A stretch of 64,000 nucleotides of DNA, from positions 1,240,001 through 1,304,000 of the forward strand of contig NZ_CP108032.1 of NCBI RefSeq assembly GCF_036169555.1. Direction: 5' to 3'. The notes under the pieces are model-generated. The model was not told the origin of the DNA and did no database searches. It worked only from the letters and a program-made list of their open reading frames with translations. The DNA is from Streptomyces sp. NBC_00306 (GTDB lineage: Bacteria; Actinomycetota; Actinomycetes; Streptomycetales; Streptomycetaceae). Within the stretch, counting starts at the first letter, position 1, and every line of letters begins with the position of its first letter. Positions 35,476 to 46,418 of the stretch are shown piece by piece. The position numbers and the translations under genes were made by a program.

Positions 35476-36483
35476 GTGACCTGGCTCGATCCTCATCCGT
35501 TCCTGCGCGGAGTGGCCTGGCTGGACCGAGGACGGCCGGTGCGTGCGGACCCCGCGGACGCGGGCCGGCTGCCCTGGGATGCCTGGGAGCGGGCCACCCT
35601 GCCCATCGGCGTGCGCCTGGAGTTCACGGCCGAGGACGCCGCCGCGGTCGAGATCCGCTATCGCGCCTCCCCGCCGGGCGAGAGCGATGCCCTGCGGGAG
35701 CTCCCGCACTGCTTCGCGCTGTGGCAGGACGGCCGCTGCGTATCGGAGACGATCACCGAGCCCGCCGCCGAGTCGGTGGTCACCCTGGCGCTGCCGGGCA
35801 GCTCGGCCGCGCCCTTCACCGTGCATCCGCCCGAGTCCGTGGCACCCGAGATCCTCGGGCTGCGCGCGGTCGGCGGCTCGATCGCGCCCGCCCCACGGCA
35901 GCCCCGCTGGCTCGTGCACGGGGACTCCATCACCGAGGGCTGGTGGTCCACCCGTCCCGCCCACTCCTGGCCAGCCACGGCCGGCCGGCGGCTGGGCCTG
36001 GACACCGTGAACCTGGGATACGCGGGGTGCGCACACGGCGAGCCGGCCCTCGCGGAACAGCTCGCGTCGCTGGACGCGGATGCCATCACTCTCGCCTTCG
36101 GCACCAACTGCTGGTCCAGCACCCCCTGTTCGGCGCCGCTGATGTACGAGACGGTCCGCACCTTCCTCACCCTCGTACGACAGGGCCACCCCCGCACGCC
36201 CCTCCTGGTGGTCTCCCCCGTCCTGCGCCCCGGAGCGGAGAACACCCCGAACCGGCTGGGTGCCACGCTCGCGGATCTGCGGACGGCCATGGAGCGGGCC
36301 GTCACGGACCGCAGGGAGGGCAGTGACGGCCAGGACGCGGACGACTGGCTCGCTCTGCTTCCCGGTCGCGACCTGCTCCGGGCGGGACAACTGGCCGACG
36401 GGGTGCATCCCGACGACGAGGGACACGCCGTGCTGGCGGCCGCGGTGGCCGAGGCCCTCCCCTCGGCGCGGCCGAACGGATGA
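35476..36483 (+). CDS. SGNH/GDSL-type hydrolase
   Basis: This 335-residue enzyme has an N-terminal beta-sandwich region (1 to about 130) and a SGNH esterase domain from about 145. The block I motif is HGDSITEGWW (catalytic Ser), block III is AFGTNCWSS, and the last block DGVHPDDEGH gives the Asp-His pair. No signal peptide or membrane segment is visible, so it is probably cytoplasmic or exported by an unknown route. The GTG at 35476 follows CTGGAGGCC. Family members cleave ester groups of lipids or sugars; the substrate is unknown. Confidence 0.85.
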   Translation: MTWLDPHPFLRGVAWLDRGRPVRADPADAGRLPWDAWERATLPIGVRLEFTAEDAAAVEIRYRASPPGESDALRELPHCFALWQDGRCVSETITEPAAESVVTLALPGSSAAPFTVHPPESVAPEILGLRAVGGSIAPAPRQPRWLVHGDSITEGWWSTRPAHSWPATAGRRLGLDTVNLGYAGCAHGEPALAEQLASLDADAITLAFGTNCWSSTPCSAPLMYETVRTFLTLVRQGHPRTPLLVVSPVLRPGAENTPNRLGATLADLRTAMERAVTDRREGSDGQDADDWLALLPGRDLLRAGQLADGVHPDDEGHAVLAAAVAEALPSARPNG

Positions 36484-36529
36484 GGTGCAGGCGCAAATAC
36501 ATGTTCCGGGACGGGGTACGCGAGCTGCG

Positions 36530-36931
36530 ATGAACACTGAACCGCGGGTGGTGGCCGACCCCCCGCTCCCCAGCGACAGCGCGCGGGCCCGCAGGGCGAC
36601 CGCGGACTTCCTGGCGCGCCACTGCCCGTGGGCCGACCTGGACGCCGTACTGCTCGTCGTGTCCGAGCTGGTCAGCAACGCGGTGCAGCACACGGCCGGC
36701 TGGTGGCGGCTCCAGCTGGCGGCGGCCCAGGACACGCTGGTGGTCGAGATCGACGACTCCAGCCCCGCGATCCCGGTGTCCCGCGAGCCGGACTTCAGCG
36801 GCAGCGGCGGATTCGGCTGGCACATGGTGCACCAGCTCGCCGGACAGGTGGAGATCAGCCCCCTGCCCTGCGGCAAGCGCGTCCAGGCGACGTGGGTGAG
36901 GAAGATCCCCGCAACGGCGCCTGCCTGCTGA
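36530..36931 (+). CDS. HATPase anti-sigma-type regulatory protein
   Basis: This 133-residue protein is a stand-alone HATPase_c (GHKL) domain of the RsbW/SpoIIAB-like group. The N-box ELVSNAVQHTAG is near residue 45, the G1-like VVEIDDSSPAIP follows, and GSGGFGWHMVHQLAG is the G2-like region. Such proteins bind and inhibit sigma factors or phosphorylate anti-sigma antagonists. The gene is 47 bp after the SGNH hydrolase and convergent with a SigB-like sigma factor, a plausible but unproven partner. Confidence 0.85.
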   Translation: MNTEPRVVADPPLPSDSARARRATADFLARHCPWADLDAVLLVVSELVSNAVQHTAGWWRLQLAAAQDTLVVEIDDSSPAIPVSREPDFSGSGGFGWHMVHQLAGQVEISPLPCGKRVQATWVRKIPATAPAC

Positions 36932-37092
36932 CGCGCGGCCGGAACGGCCGGGCGCGCTGCCGGCGCACAGGCAGCCTTCTTCGGTCCACAGCGGCATCAT
37001 CACGCGGTAGTCATGAAACGACAGCACACGGCGCGCACGAACCATGACGCCCTCCCCCGCGTCGACGGCGCGCCCTCCCGGGAATCACAGGA

Positions 37093-37123
37093 GGCGGCGC
37101 CCCCTGTCAGGTGGGGCGCCGCC
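37093..37123. terminator. bidirectional terminator
   Basis: An 11-bp GC stem pairs GGCGGCGCCCC (37093-37103) with GGGGCGCCGCC (37113-37123) around a 9-base loop. It lies between the convergent HATPase and sigma-factor genes. Confidence 0.85.
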
Positions 37124-37171
37124 TGTCCCGTGGGGGGATCTTCCCGTGGGGGGAAGTGTGAGGGCGGGAGT

Positions 37172-38044
37172 TCACGCTCCCGCGAGCAGGCCCTCGCGAA
37201 GCCGCGAGGTGATGCGGTTCAGCAGCCGGGACACATGCATCTGCGAGACGCCGAGCTCCGCACCGATCTCCGCCTGCGTCAGCTCCTGGCCGAAGCGCAT
37301 GGCGAGGATCAGCCTGTCCCGGTCGTCGAGTTCCTGGATGAGCGGCTTGAGCGCCTGCACGTTCTCGGCGATCTCCAGATCGGAGTCCGGTGCGCCGAGC
37401 CGGTCGGACAGCGGTGCCGACGCGTGATCGGAGGCGTCGTCGATCGGCGTGTCGATGGAGCCGGCGGTGTAGCCGTTGCTCGCGACGATGCCCTCGATGA
37501 CCTCTTCCTCGTCGAGCTTGAGGTGCGCGGCGAGCTCCGCCGTGCTGGGCGCCCGGTCGAGCCGCTGCGAGAGCTCGTCGGCCGCCTTCGCCAGATCTAT
37601 CCGCAACTCCTGGAGCCGCCGCGGCACATGGACCGCCCAGCTGGTGTCACGGAAGAACCGCTTGATCTCACCGACGATGTACGGGACGGCGAAGGTCGCG
37701 AACTCCACCTCGCGGCTCAGCTCGAACCGGTCGATCGCCTTGATCAGGCCGATCGTCCCGACCTGGACGATGTCCTCCATCTGCTCGGCCCGGTTCCGGA
37801 AGCGGCCGGCCGCGTACTTCACGAGAGCGAGGTTCAGCTCGATGAGGGTGTTCCGCACGTACTGGTAGTCGGGGGTGCCTTCCTCCAGCGAGGACAGGCG
37901 CACGAAGAAGACCTTGGAGATCTCCCGTGCGTCCTTGGGAGCGACCGCCCTGGCGTCCCGCACCTCCGGAAGCTCGAGCTCGCGGCTCGGGCACCGTGTT
38001 CCCGGCTCTGTGCGTTCGGTCGCAACCGTACTCGCCGTGGACAC
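37172..38044 (-). CDS. SigB/SigF-family RNA polymerase sigma factor
   Basis: This 290-residue sigma factor has region 2 (about residues 70-140, LVKYAAGRFRNRAEQMEDIVQVGTIGLIKAIDRFE type), region 3 (about 145-215) and region 4 with AEIGAELGVSQMHVSRLLNRI near the end. It belongs to the stress/development group (SigB, F, G and relatives) in Streptomyces. The N-terminal 45 residues are variable. GTG at 38044 follows GGGGAGGACTTA. Control by an anti-sigma HATPase protein is usual in the family; one is encoded convergently next door. Confidence 0.92.
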   Translation of the reverse strand: MSTASTVATERTEPGTRCPSRELELPEVRDARAVAPKDAREISKVFFVRLSSLEEGTPDYQYVRNTLIELNLALVKYAAGRFRNRAEQMEDIVQVGTIGLIKAIDRFELSREVEFATFAVPYIVGEIKRFFRDTSWAVHVPRRLQELRIDLAKAADELSQRLDRAPSTAELAAHLKLDEEEVIEGIVASNGYTAGSIDTPIDDASDHASAPLSDRLGAPDSDLEIAENVQALKPLIQELDDRDRLILAMRFGQELTQAEIGAELGVSQMHVSRLLNRITSRLREGLLAGA

Positions 38045-38263
38045 TAAGTCCTCCCCTGCTCCGTGGTCAGTGCAACGGCCCGTCTACCCCCAGTCCGCCC
38101 ACACATGCCTACGAATTCCAAAGTCGTGGAAACACCTGGTGGGAGCGGCCTGTCGGGGCCAACTGATCGGGCGGACGGCGGATGCGGGCGCACACGAAGA
38201 CGTCCGGCCCCGGACGATGCCGGGACCGGACGCGAACGGCCGTGCGGGCGAACGCTTGTCGCC
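38045..38263. other. sigma-factor upstream region, no gene seen
   Basis: This 219-bp stretch between the sigma-factor start and the mobile-like element should contain the sigma promoter. I see no strong housekeeping promoter and no open frame with gene-like codon use. Confidence 0.35.
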
Positions 38264-39945
<1,682 letters not shown>

Positions 39946-40072
39946 TCAGCCGGGGAAATCGCACGTACTTCATTGTCCCATGCCCACCCGCATGCATGGC
40001 CCGGACGATTCCTCCAGGTCAGCGCGGGTGGGCTCGTACGATCGTCCAAGGCCGTCCGTCCGGCCGCTCCCG

Positions 40073-41092
40073 TCAGTCGTCGGGGTCCGCGCGCTCCAGC
40101 GCCGGGCGAGGCCCCGCCTGGACCGAGAGCAGGTGGTCGGCGGCCGCCGTGTCCGTCACGAGGCTGGTGACGAGGCCGGAGCGCAGGACGGCCGCGATGG
40201 CCTCCGCCTTGCGCTGGCCGCCCGCGATGGCCACCACCTCGGGGATGCGGCGCAGCCGGTCGGCCTCGACCGTGATGCAGCGTTCGCCCAGGTCACGGCC
40301 GACGCGTCGGCCGTCCCGGTCGAACAGGTGCGCCGACATCTCGGCGGCCACGCCGAAGGAGGCGTACCGGGCGCGCTCCTCGTCGCTGAGCATGTCGTAC
40401 ACCGTCGAGATACCCGGCTCCCAGGAGCCGATGGAGACGGCCGCGACGGTGACCTTGTCGAAGTACTCGAAGGCGCGGGCGATACCGGTCTGATTGCGCA
40501 GCGCGGCCGCGGTGGCGGCGTCGGGCAGCAGCATCGGCGCGTAGATGGGGTGGGCGTCGCCGCCGGAGACCTGGGCCGCGCGTCTGACCGCCTCCACCGA
40601 GCCGCGCTCGGCGGTACCCGCGTCGTAGACGCCGGTGAGCTGGACGACCGTGCAGGGCGGCAGCCGGTCCAGCGCGGCCGCCATGTGGATGGTGGACCGG
40701 CCCCAGGCCAGACCCAGCACATCGCCCTCGTTCACCAGCTCGCCGAGCAGGTCGGCGGCCACCTCGCCCAGGTTCTCGGGGTCCGGCGACTCGTCCGCCG
40801 CCTCCGCCGGCGACTCGACCACGACCGCGTGACGCAGTCCGAAATGGGCGCGGAGGGCGTCGGAGCGCTCGGCGTCCAGCTCCGCCGGGACGCGGATCTC
40901 GATCCTGACCAGATCGCGTTCCAGGGCGGTCTCCAGGACGCGCGCCACCTTGAAGCGGCTGACGCCGAACTCCTCCGCGATCTGGATCTTGGACTTGCCC
41001 TCGAGGTAGAAGCGGCGGGCCATGGCCGCCGCCTGCACCAGCTCCGCGGGTCCCATCCGCAGGGCAGACCGTCCCGCCGACCTTGCAGACAC
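40073..41092 (-). CDS. SorC/DeoR-type sugar-binding transcriptional regulator
   Basis: This 339-residue regulator has an N-terminal helix-turn-helix (about residues 15-55, QIAEEFGVSRFKVARVLETAL) and a C-terminal sugar-binding domain (about 65-335) with GLAWGRSTIHMAAAL and the ribose-5-phosphate-isomerase-like fold. It senses a phosphosugar in known family members. GTG at 41092 has GAGGAG 6 bases upstream, better than an earlier start. It lies between rpe and guaB1, all on one strand, which suggests pentose-phosphate or nucleoside sugar control. Confidence 0.87.
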   Translation of the reverse strand: MSARSAGRSALRMGPAELVQAAAMARRFYLEGKSKIQIAEEFGVSRFKVARVLETALERDLVRIEIRVPAELDAERSDALRAHFGLRHAVVVESPAEAADESPDPENLGEVAADLLGELVNEGDVLGLAWGRSTIHMAAALDRLPPCTVVQLTGVYDAGTAERGSVEAVRRAAQVSGGDAHPIYAPMLLPDAATAAALRNQTGIARAFEYFDKVTVAAVSIGSWEPGISTVYDMLSDEERARYASFGVAAEMSAHLFDRDGRRVGRDLGERCITVEADRLRRIPEVVAIAGGQRKAEAIAAVLRSGLVTSLVTDTAAADHLLSVQAGPRPALERADPDD

Positions 41093-41191
41093 CGCGATCT
41101 CCTCACTGCTGTTCGCACTCCAGATCTGCAATCCTGTCAGATCCGGCGGTTGTCGATCAGCCCCGAAGGGCCGAGTTCACTTGCTTGTGGC

Positions 41192-41878
41192 TCAGTGGTT
41201 GCAAGCCCAGCTCGCCGAGGCGATGCTCTGCTCCCCCTTGGCACGCAGGGCGCGCACCGCCTGGGCCGGGTCCTTCGCGCCATAGACCGCGGAACCCGCG
41301 ACGAAGACGTCCGCGCCCGCCTCGGCGCACCGCTCGATGGTGGCGTCCGAGACGCCGCCGTCCACCTGGAGCCACAGGGCGAGTCCGTGCTTGGAGATCA
41401 GCTCACGGGTGCGGCGGATCTTGGGCAGCATGATGTCGAGGAAGGCCTGACCGCCGAAGCCGGGCTCCACGGTCATGATCAGCAGCATGTCGAGCTCGGG
41501 CAGCAGATCCTCGTACGGCTCGATCGGGGTGGCCGGCTTGAGCGCCATCGAGGCACGGGCCCCCTTGGCGCGGATCTCGCGGGCCAGCCGTACCGGAGCG
41601 GCGGCGGCCTCCACGTGGAAGGTGACGGATCCGGCCCCTGCCTCGATGTACTGGGGTGCCCACCGATCGGGGTCGTCGATCATCAGATGGCAGTCCAGCG
41701 GGGTGTCCGTCGCCCGGCTGAGGGATTCCACGACCGGCACACCCAGCGTCAGGTTGGGCACGAAGTGGTTGTCCATCACGTCGACATGGAGCCAGTCGGC
41801 GCCCTCGACGGCCCGGGCCTCTTCCGCCAGGCGGGAGAAGTCGGCGGAGAGGATACTGGGGTTGATCTGTACGGCCAT
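41192..41878 (-). CDS. rpe: ribulose-phosphate 3-epimerase
   Basis: This 228-residue TIM-barrel enzyme interconverts ribulose 5-phosphate and xylulose 5-phosphate in the pentose phosphate pathway. Marks are [16 protein letters not shown] at the N-terminus, [17 protein letters not shown] (metal His and Asp), [22 protein letters not shown] and [10 protein letters not shown]. The ATG at 41878 gives normal length. It is divergent from the MMPL transporter and followed by the SorC-type regulator after about 100 bp. Confidence 0.97.
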   Translation of the reverse strand: MAVQINPSILSADFSRLAEEARAVEGADWLHVDVMDNHFVPNLTLGVPVVESLSRATDTPLDCHLMIDDPDRWAPQYIEAGAGSVTFHVEAAAAPVRLAREIRAKGARASMALKPATPIEPYEDLLPELDMLLIMTVEPGFGGQAFLDIMLPKIRRTRELISKHGLALWLQVDGGVSDATIERCAEAGADVFVAGSAVYGAKDPAQAVRALRAKGEQSIASASWACNH

Positions 41879-42012
41879 GGCCCAAGCCTGCCATGTTCCG
41901 GGGGTCTTCCCCTCCCCGGTACGGGTTCCGGTCCGGACCAAAGCGCTCCGGGATCAGCACAGTCCGTGCAATCCTGGCGTTTTCGGCCAGGGTCGAGGCC
42001 AATGGGGGCGTC

Positions 42013-44178
42013 ATGGCGGACGGGAACACGGGACAGATGCGGCCTCGCCGGGGCGTCGCCCACCTGGTCTGCGGGCGACGCGCCAAGTGGATCGTGGTCG
42101 TGCTCTGGCTCGCGGTGATGGTGCTGGCGTTCCCGCTGGCGCAGAAACTCACCGACGCCCAGGACAACGACGCCGCGTCCTGGCTGCCCGGCAGCGCGGA
42201 ATCCACTCAAGTCCTGCACGAGGCCGAGGAGTTCAGGCCCGAGGTCATCCCGGCCATCGTCGTCTACGCCCGCGAGAGCGGCCTCACGGCGGCCGACCGC
42301 ACGCGCATCGCCGAGGACGTCGCCGAGCTGAAGCGGCTGAGCGCGCACGGCGTGCTGGGCAACGAGGTGCGCGGCCCGGTGCTGGACCGGCCGGCTGATC
42401 CGCGGGCGGCCCAGGTCTTCGTCCCCATCGTCATGGACGAGAAGGGCTGGGAACGGATCGGCCCGGCCGTGGACTCGATCCGCGGGGTGACCGGCACAGC
42501 GGCTGCGGGCCTCGCGGTGCACGTCACGGGTCCGGGCGGCACGGCGGCCGACTCCTCCGAGGCCTTCGAGGGCATCGACTCGACGCTGCTGCTCTCGGCG
42601 CTCGCCGTGGTGATCGTGATGCTGCTGATCACCTACCGCAGCCCCACGCTGCTGCTGGTGCCGGTGATCGCGGCCGTCGCGTCGCTCTCCGCCGCGCAGG
42701 CAGTGATCTACCTGCTGGCGGAGCACGCCGGTCTGACCGTCAACGGGCAGAGCGCGGGCATTCTGACGGTCCTCGTCTTCGGCGCGGGGACGGACTATGC
42801 CCTGCTGCTGATCGCGCGCTACCGCGAGGAGTTGCGCCGCCACGAGGATCGGCACGAGGCGATGGCTCTCGCGCTGCATCGTGCGGGCCCGGCGGTGCTG
42901 GCGAGCGGCGCCACGGTGGTGCTCGGCATGCTGGTCCTGCTCTTCGCCGAGATGAACTCCACCAGTGGACTCGGCCCGGTCGCCGCGATCGGGGTGGCGG
43001 TGGCGCTGATCGCCATGATCACGCTGTTCCCTGCGCTGCTCGTCGTCTTCGGCCGCTGGATCTTCTGGCCGGTGATCCCCCACTTCGGCTCGCCCGAGCT
43101 CACGGAGTCCGGAGTGTGGGCACGGATGGGCCGGTGGATCGCCCGGCGGCCACGGGCGATCTGGGCCGTCACGGCGGTCGTGCTGGTGGCCTTCTCGATC
43201 GGCCTGACCCAGCTGCGCGCCGAGGGCATCAGCAACGCCGATTCCTTCACGGAGAAGCCCGACTCGATCGTCGGGCAGGAGGTCCAGGCGACGTACTTCC
43301 CCGCGGGCAGCGGCGACCCGCTGATCGTCATCAGCGACGCGGCACAGGCCGGACAGGTGCGGGCGGCCGTGGCGGCCACGCCCGGTGTGGTCCCGGCCTC
43401 CATCGCCGTTCCGCCCGGCACCAAGCCCGTGCACGAGGGCCGGGTGCTGATCGAGGCGACGATGACCGCACCCGCGGACAGCGCGGCCGCGAAGGACACC
43501 GTGGAACGCGTACGGGACGCGGTCCACGCGGTCCCGGACGCGGATGCGCAGGTGGGCGGAGGCACGGCCGCCCTGCTGGACATGGACACCGCCACCCGGC
43601 ACGACAACCTGCTGATCATCCCGCTGGTCCTGCTGGTCGTACTGCTGGTGCTGACGGTCCTGCTGCGGGCCTTGGTGGCCCCGCTGCTGCTGATCGCGAC
43701 AGTGGTGCTGTCGTTCGCCGCCGCGCTGGGGCTCAGTGCGCTCGCGTTCCGCTACATCTTCGACTTCGCGGGCGAGACGACCGACTTCCCGCTGTTCGTC
43801 TTCGTTTTCCTGGTCGCGCTGGGCATCGACTACAACATCTTCCTGTCCACCCGTATCCGCGAGGAGGCCGGCCACCAGGGCACGCGAGCGGGCGTGGTGA
43901 CGGGTCTCGCCGCCACCGGCGCGGTGATCACCTCGGCGGGCCTGGTCCTGGCAGGCACATTCGCGGCGCTGGGCACCCTCCCCATCGTCGCCTTCGCCGA
44001 GATCGGCTTCGCGGTGGCGCTCGGCGTCCTGCTGGACACGTTCGTCGTCCGCTCGGTCCTGGTCACGTCGCTGTTCCTGGACGCGGGCCCGAGAGTGTGG
44101 TGGCCGCACCCCATGTCGCGCGAGGAGGATCCGAAGGAGCCCCCGGCAACGGCGGAGGAGGAACCGGCGAAGGTCTGA
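42013..44178 (+). CDS. MMPL/RND-family transporter
   Basis: This 721-residue membrane protein has the MMPL plan: a helix near residue 25 (WIVVVLWLAVMVLAFPLA), a large outer loop, five clustered helices with FGAGTDYALLLIARYREELRR (conserved Asp-Tyr pair), a second helix near 375, another outer loop and a second bundle with FLVALGIDYNIFLSTRIREE. Streptomyces and mycobacterial members export lipids or drugs. The ATG at 42013 is chosen because the conserved segment begins about 10 residues later. The acidic C-terminal tail (EEDPKEPPATAEEEPAKV) is short. Confidence 0.92.
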   Translation: MADGNTGQMRPRRGVAHLVCGRRAKWIVVVLWLAVMVLAFPLAQKLTDAQDNDAASWLPGSAESTQVLHEAEEFRPEVIPAIVVYARESGLTAADRTRIAEDVAELKRLSAHGVLGNEVRGPVLDRPADPRAAQVFVPIVMDEKGWERIGPAVDSIRGVTGTAAAGLAVHVTGPGGTAADSSEAFEGIDSTLLLSALAVVIVMLLITYRSPTLLLVPVIAAVASLSAAQAVIYLLAEHAGLTVNGQSAGILTVLVFGAGTDYALLLIARYREELRRHEDRHEAMALALHRAGPAVLASGATVVLGMLVLLFAEMNSTSGLGPVAAIGVAVALIAMITLFPALLVVFGRWIFWPVIPHFGSPELTESGVWARMGRWIARRPRAIWAVTAVVLVAFSIGLTQLRAEGISNADSFTEKPDSIVGQEVQATYFPAGSGDPLIVISDAAQAGQVRAAVAATPGVVPASIAVPPGTKPVHEGRVLIEATMTAPADSAAAKDTVERVRDAVHAVPDADAQVGGGTAALLDMDTATRHDNLLIIPLVLLVVLLVLTVLLRALVAPLLLIATVVLSFAAALGLSALAFRYIFDFAGETTDFPLFVFVFLVALGIDYNIFLSTRIREEAGHQGTRAGVVTGLAATGAVITSAGLVLAGTFAALGTLPIVAFAEIGFAVALGVLLDTFVVRSVLVTSLFLDAGPRVWWPHPMSREEDPKEPPATAEEEPAKV

Positions 44179-44279
44179 CGCAGCTCTCGCTCATGCGCGC
44201 AGGGACCCGCGTCTGCTCGCCCCGGACCTCCGCGGTATCCGTAGTGCCGTCAGTGATCCTTCGACAACGGGACCCCGCC

Positions 44280-44813
44280 ATGACCGACGCCCTGACGCGT
44301 CTCCTCACCATCGCCCCACCGCCGAGCGAGCCCCGCCGCAAGGACTGGGGCGCGGTCGAGCGCACCCTGGGGGTCCGACTCCCCGCCGACTACAAGGAGC
44401 TCGTCCACGTCTACGGAGGAAGCAACTGGGACGACTACCTGTACGTCCTGGAACCCGGCTGCCCCAACGAGAACTACGACCTGATCGCATGGGCGGAGAA
44501 CCAGGCCGAAGACCTGGAAGGCCTGTGGGAATTCGAGAAGAAGCCGGCGGAACTGGAGCCCGACGGAGCCCACGTCGTCCCGTGGGCGACCACGGACAAC
44601 GGAGAGTGCCTCTACTGGCTTGTCCGGCCGGGCCTCGAGCCGGACGAATGGACCGTCATGGTGAACGAGGCGCGCGGCGACCGATGGGAGCATTTCTCCG
44701 TGTCGTGCACGCGATTCCTCGCGTCCTGCCTCGACGGAGAGCTGCGGTCGGCCATCCTCGCTTCATCGTTCCCCCGCGCCGCACATGAGTTCCGCCGCCT
44801 CGGTGGGGTGTGA
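44280..44813 (+). CDS. SMI1/KNR4 (SUKH) family protein
   Basis: This 177-residue soluble protein has the SUKH pattern: RTLGVRLPADYKELVHVYGGSN near residue 30, an aromatic-rich middle (NENYDLIAWAENQAED) and GECLYWLVRPGLEPDEWTVMV. Members of the superfamily are often immunity proteins of contact-dependent or polymorphic toxins, but stand-alone copies of unknown role are common in Streptomyces. No toxin gene is next to it. It follows the MMPL gene by about 100 bp and is convergent with rsmB. Confidence 0.82.
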   Translation: MTDALTRLLTIAPPPSEPRRKDWGAVERTLGVRLPADYKELVHVYGGSNWDDYLYVLEPGCPNENYDLIAWAENQAEDLEGLWEFEKKPAELEPDGAHVVPWATTDNGECLYWLVRPGLEPDEWTVMVNEARGDRWEHFSVSCTRFLASCLDGELRSAILASSFPRAAHEFRRLGGV

Positions 44814-44851
44814 CGCAGCGCCGGATTTCGCAGCTACTCACGAGCGATGAG

Positions 44852-44878
44852 GCGGACACGTACCCGGAGCGTGTCCGC
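44852..44878. terminator. terminator hairpin
   Basis: GCGGACACG (44852-44860) pairs with CGTGTCCGC (44870-44878) around a 9-base loop. It separates the convergent SUKH and rsmB genes. Confidence 0.75.
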
Positions 44879-44952
44879 GGCCGATCGGTCGGGCGGTGAC
44901 CGATCAAAGGAGAATCAGTCACTCACTCCGCGACGTCACAGCCCGGCACACC

Positions 44953-46386
44953 TCACCCCGTGCGCCTCAGCAGCGCCAGATACATCGCGTCCGTGCCGTG
45001 CAGATGCGGCCACAGCTGGATGTCCGGGCCCTCGCCGAGTGCCGGGACATCCGGCATCAGGGGCCTCGCGTCCAGGAGTTCCGCCTCGACCGGGTCGCCT
45101 CCGCGGCCGCGCAGGACGTCGTCGACGACCACCCGCGTCTCCGCGAGGTGCGGCGAGCACGTCGCGTACCCCACCACTCCCCCGACCCGGACCGCGCTCA
45201 GCGCCTCGCGCAGCAGGGCGCGCTGGAGGGGTGCGAAGCCCTCCAGGTCCTCGGGGCGGCGGCGCCAGCGGGCTTCCGGGCGGCGGCGCAGGGCGCCGAG
45301 GCCCGTGCACGGGACGTCGACGAGCACCCGGTCGAACGTGCCGGGCAGCCACGGCGGGCGTGTGCCGTCCGCGGCGATGACCTGGTACGGGCCGGGGTTG
45401 CCCGCCAGCGCCCGCTCCACCAGGCGCGCGCGGTGCGGCTGCTTCTCGGCGGCCAGGAGCGAGGCACCACGCTGCGCCGCGAGCGCCGCCAGCAGGGCCG
45501 CCTTGCCGCCGGGACCCGCGCACGCGTCGAGCCAGCGCTCGTCGGAACCCTCCAGCGGCGCACCGGCCAGGGCGATCGCGACGAGCTGGCTGCCCTCGTC
45601 CTGCACGCCCGCCCGGCCCTCGCGTACCGCCTCCAGCGCGCCCGGCTCGCCGCCCTCCGCCATCCGTACGGCATACGGGGACCAGCGGCCCGGCAGCCCG
45701 GACTCCTCGCCCACCGCCGCCAGCAGCTCGTCCGTCGTGGAGCGGCCGGGCCGGGCGACGAGGGTCACCTCGGGACGCTCGTTGTCGGCCTCCAGCAGGT
45801 CCTCGATGCCGGCGCGGCCACCGCCGAGCGAGTCCCACAGTGCGGAGACGACCCACCGCGGGTGGGAGTGCACCACCGCGAGATGGTCCTCGGCGTCCTC
45901 GTCGTAGGGCGGGGCGACGCGCTCCACCCAGGTGTCGAGGTCGTCCTGCGAGATCTTGCGCAGCACGGCGTTGACGAACCTGGCGCGCCCGTCGCCGAGC
46001 ACCACCCGCGCCAGCTCCACACTCGCCGAGACCGCGGCGTGCGTCGGAATACGGGTGCCGAGCAGCTGGTGGGCACCGAGCGCCAGGACATCGAGCACCG
46101 GCGGATCGACCTCACGCAGCGGCCGGTCGATACAGGTGGCGATGATCGCGTCGTAGGTGCCCTGCCGGCGCAACGTCCCGTACACCAGCTCCGTCGCCAG
46201 CGCCGCGTCCCGCGCGTCGAAGTCGCCCTGCTCGCGAGCCTTCTTCAGCAGCGGCGGCAGGACGAGGTTGGCGTACGCGTCCCGCTCATCGACGGCCCGC
46301 AGTGCCTCGAAGGCGAGGATCCGCACCGGATCCTTCTTCGGGCGGCGGTAGGGCTTGGGGGTACGGCGACGTGCCTGCTCGTTCAA
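44953..46386 (-). CDS. rsmB: 16S rRNA m5C967 methyltransferase
   Basis: This 477-residue RNA methyltransferase has an N-terminal NusB-like helical domain (about 20-160, RILAFEALRAVDERDAYANL) and a C-terminal SAM-dependent Fmu/NOL1 domain (about 250-477). SAM and catalytic marks are DACAGPGGKAALLA, DVPCTGLGALRR (Pro-Cys motif) and YATCSPHLAET, which carries the nucleophilic cysteine. The TTG at 46386 (LNEQARRRTPK) has GGAG upstream at good spacing; a TTG at 46413 is the alternative. fmt follows on the same strand just upstream, the usual fmt-rsmB pairing. Confidence 0.93.
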   Translation of the reverse strand: MNEQARRRTPKPYRRPKKDPVRILAFEALRAVDERDAYANLVLPPLLKKAREQGDFDARDAALATELVYGTLRRQGTYDAIIATCIDRPLREVDPPVLDVLALGAHQLLGTRIPTHAAVSASVELARVVLGDGRARFVNAVLRKISQDDLDTWVERVAPPYDEDAEDHLAVVHSHPRWVVSALWDSLGGGRAGIEDLLEADNERPEVTLVARPGRSTTDELLAAVGEESGLPGRWSPYAVRMAEGGEPGALEAVREGRAGVQDEGSQLVAIALAGAPLEGSDERWLDACAGPGGKAALLAALAAQRGASLLAAEKQPHRARLVERALAGNPGPYQVIAADGTRPPWLPGTFDRVLVDVPCTGLGALRRRPEARWRRRPEDLEGFAPLQRALLREALSAVRVGGVVGYATCSPHLAETRVVVDDVLRGRGGDPVEAELLDARPLMPDVPALGEGPDIQLWPHLHGTDAMYLALLRRTG

Positions 46387-46418
46387 AGGTGCTCCGCGAT
46401 CGAATGGGTCCAACCCCC

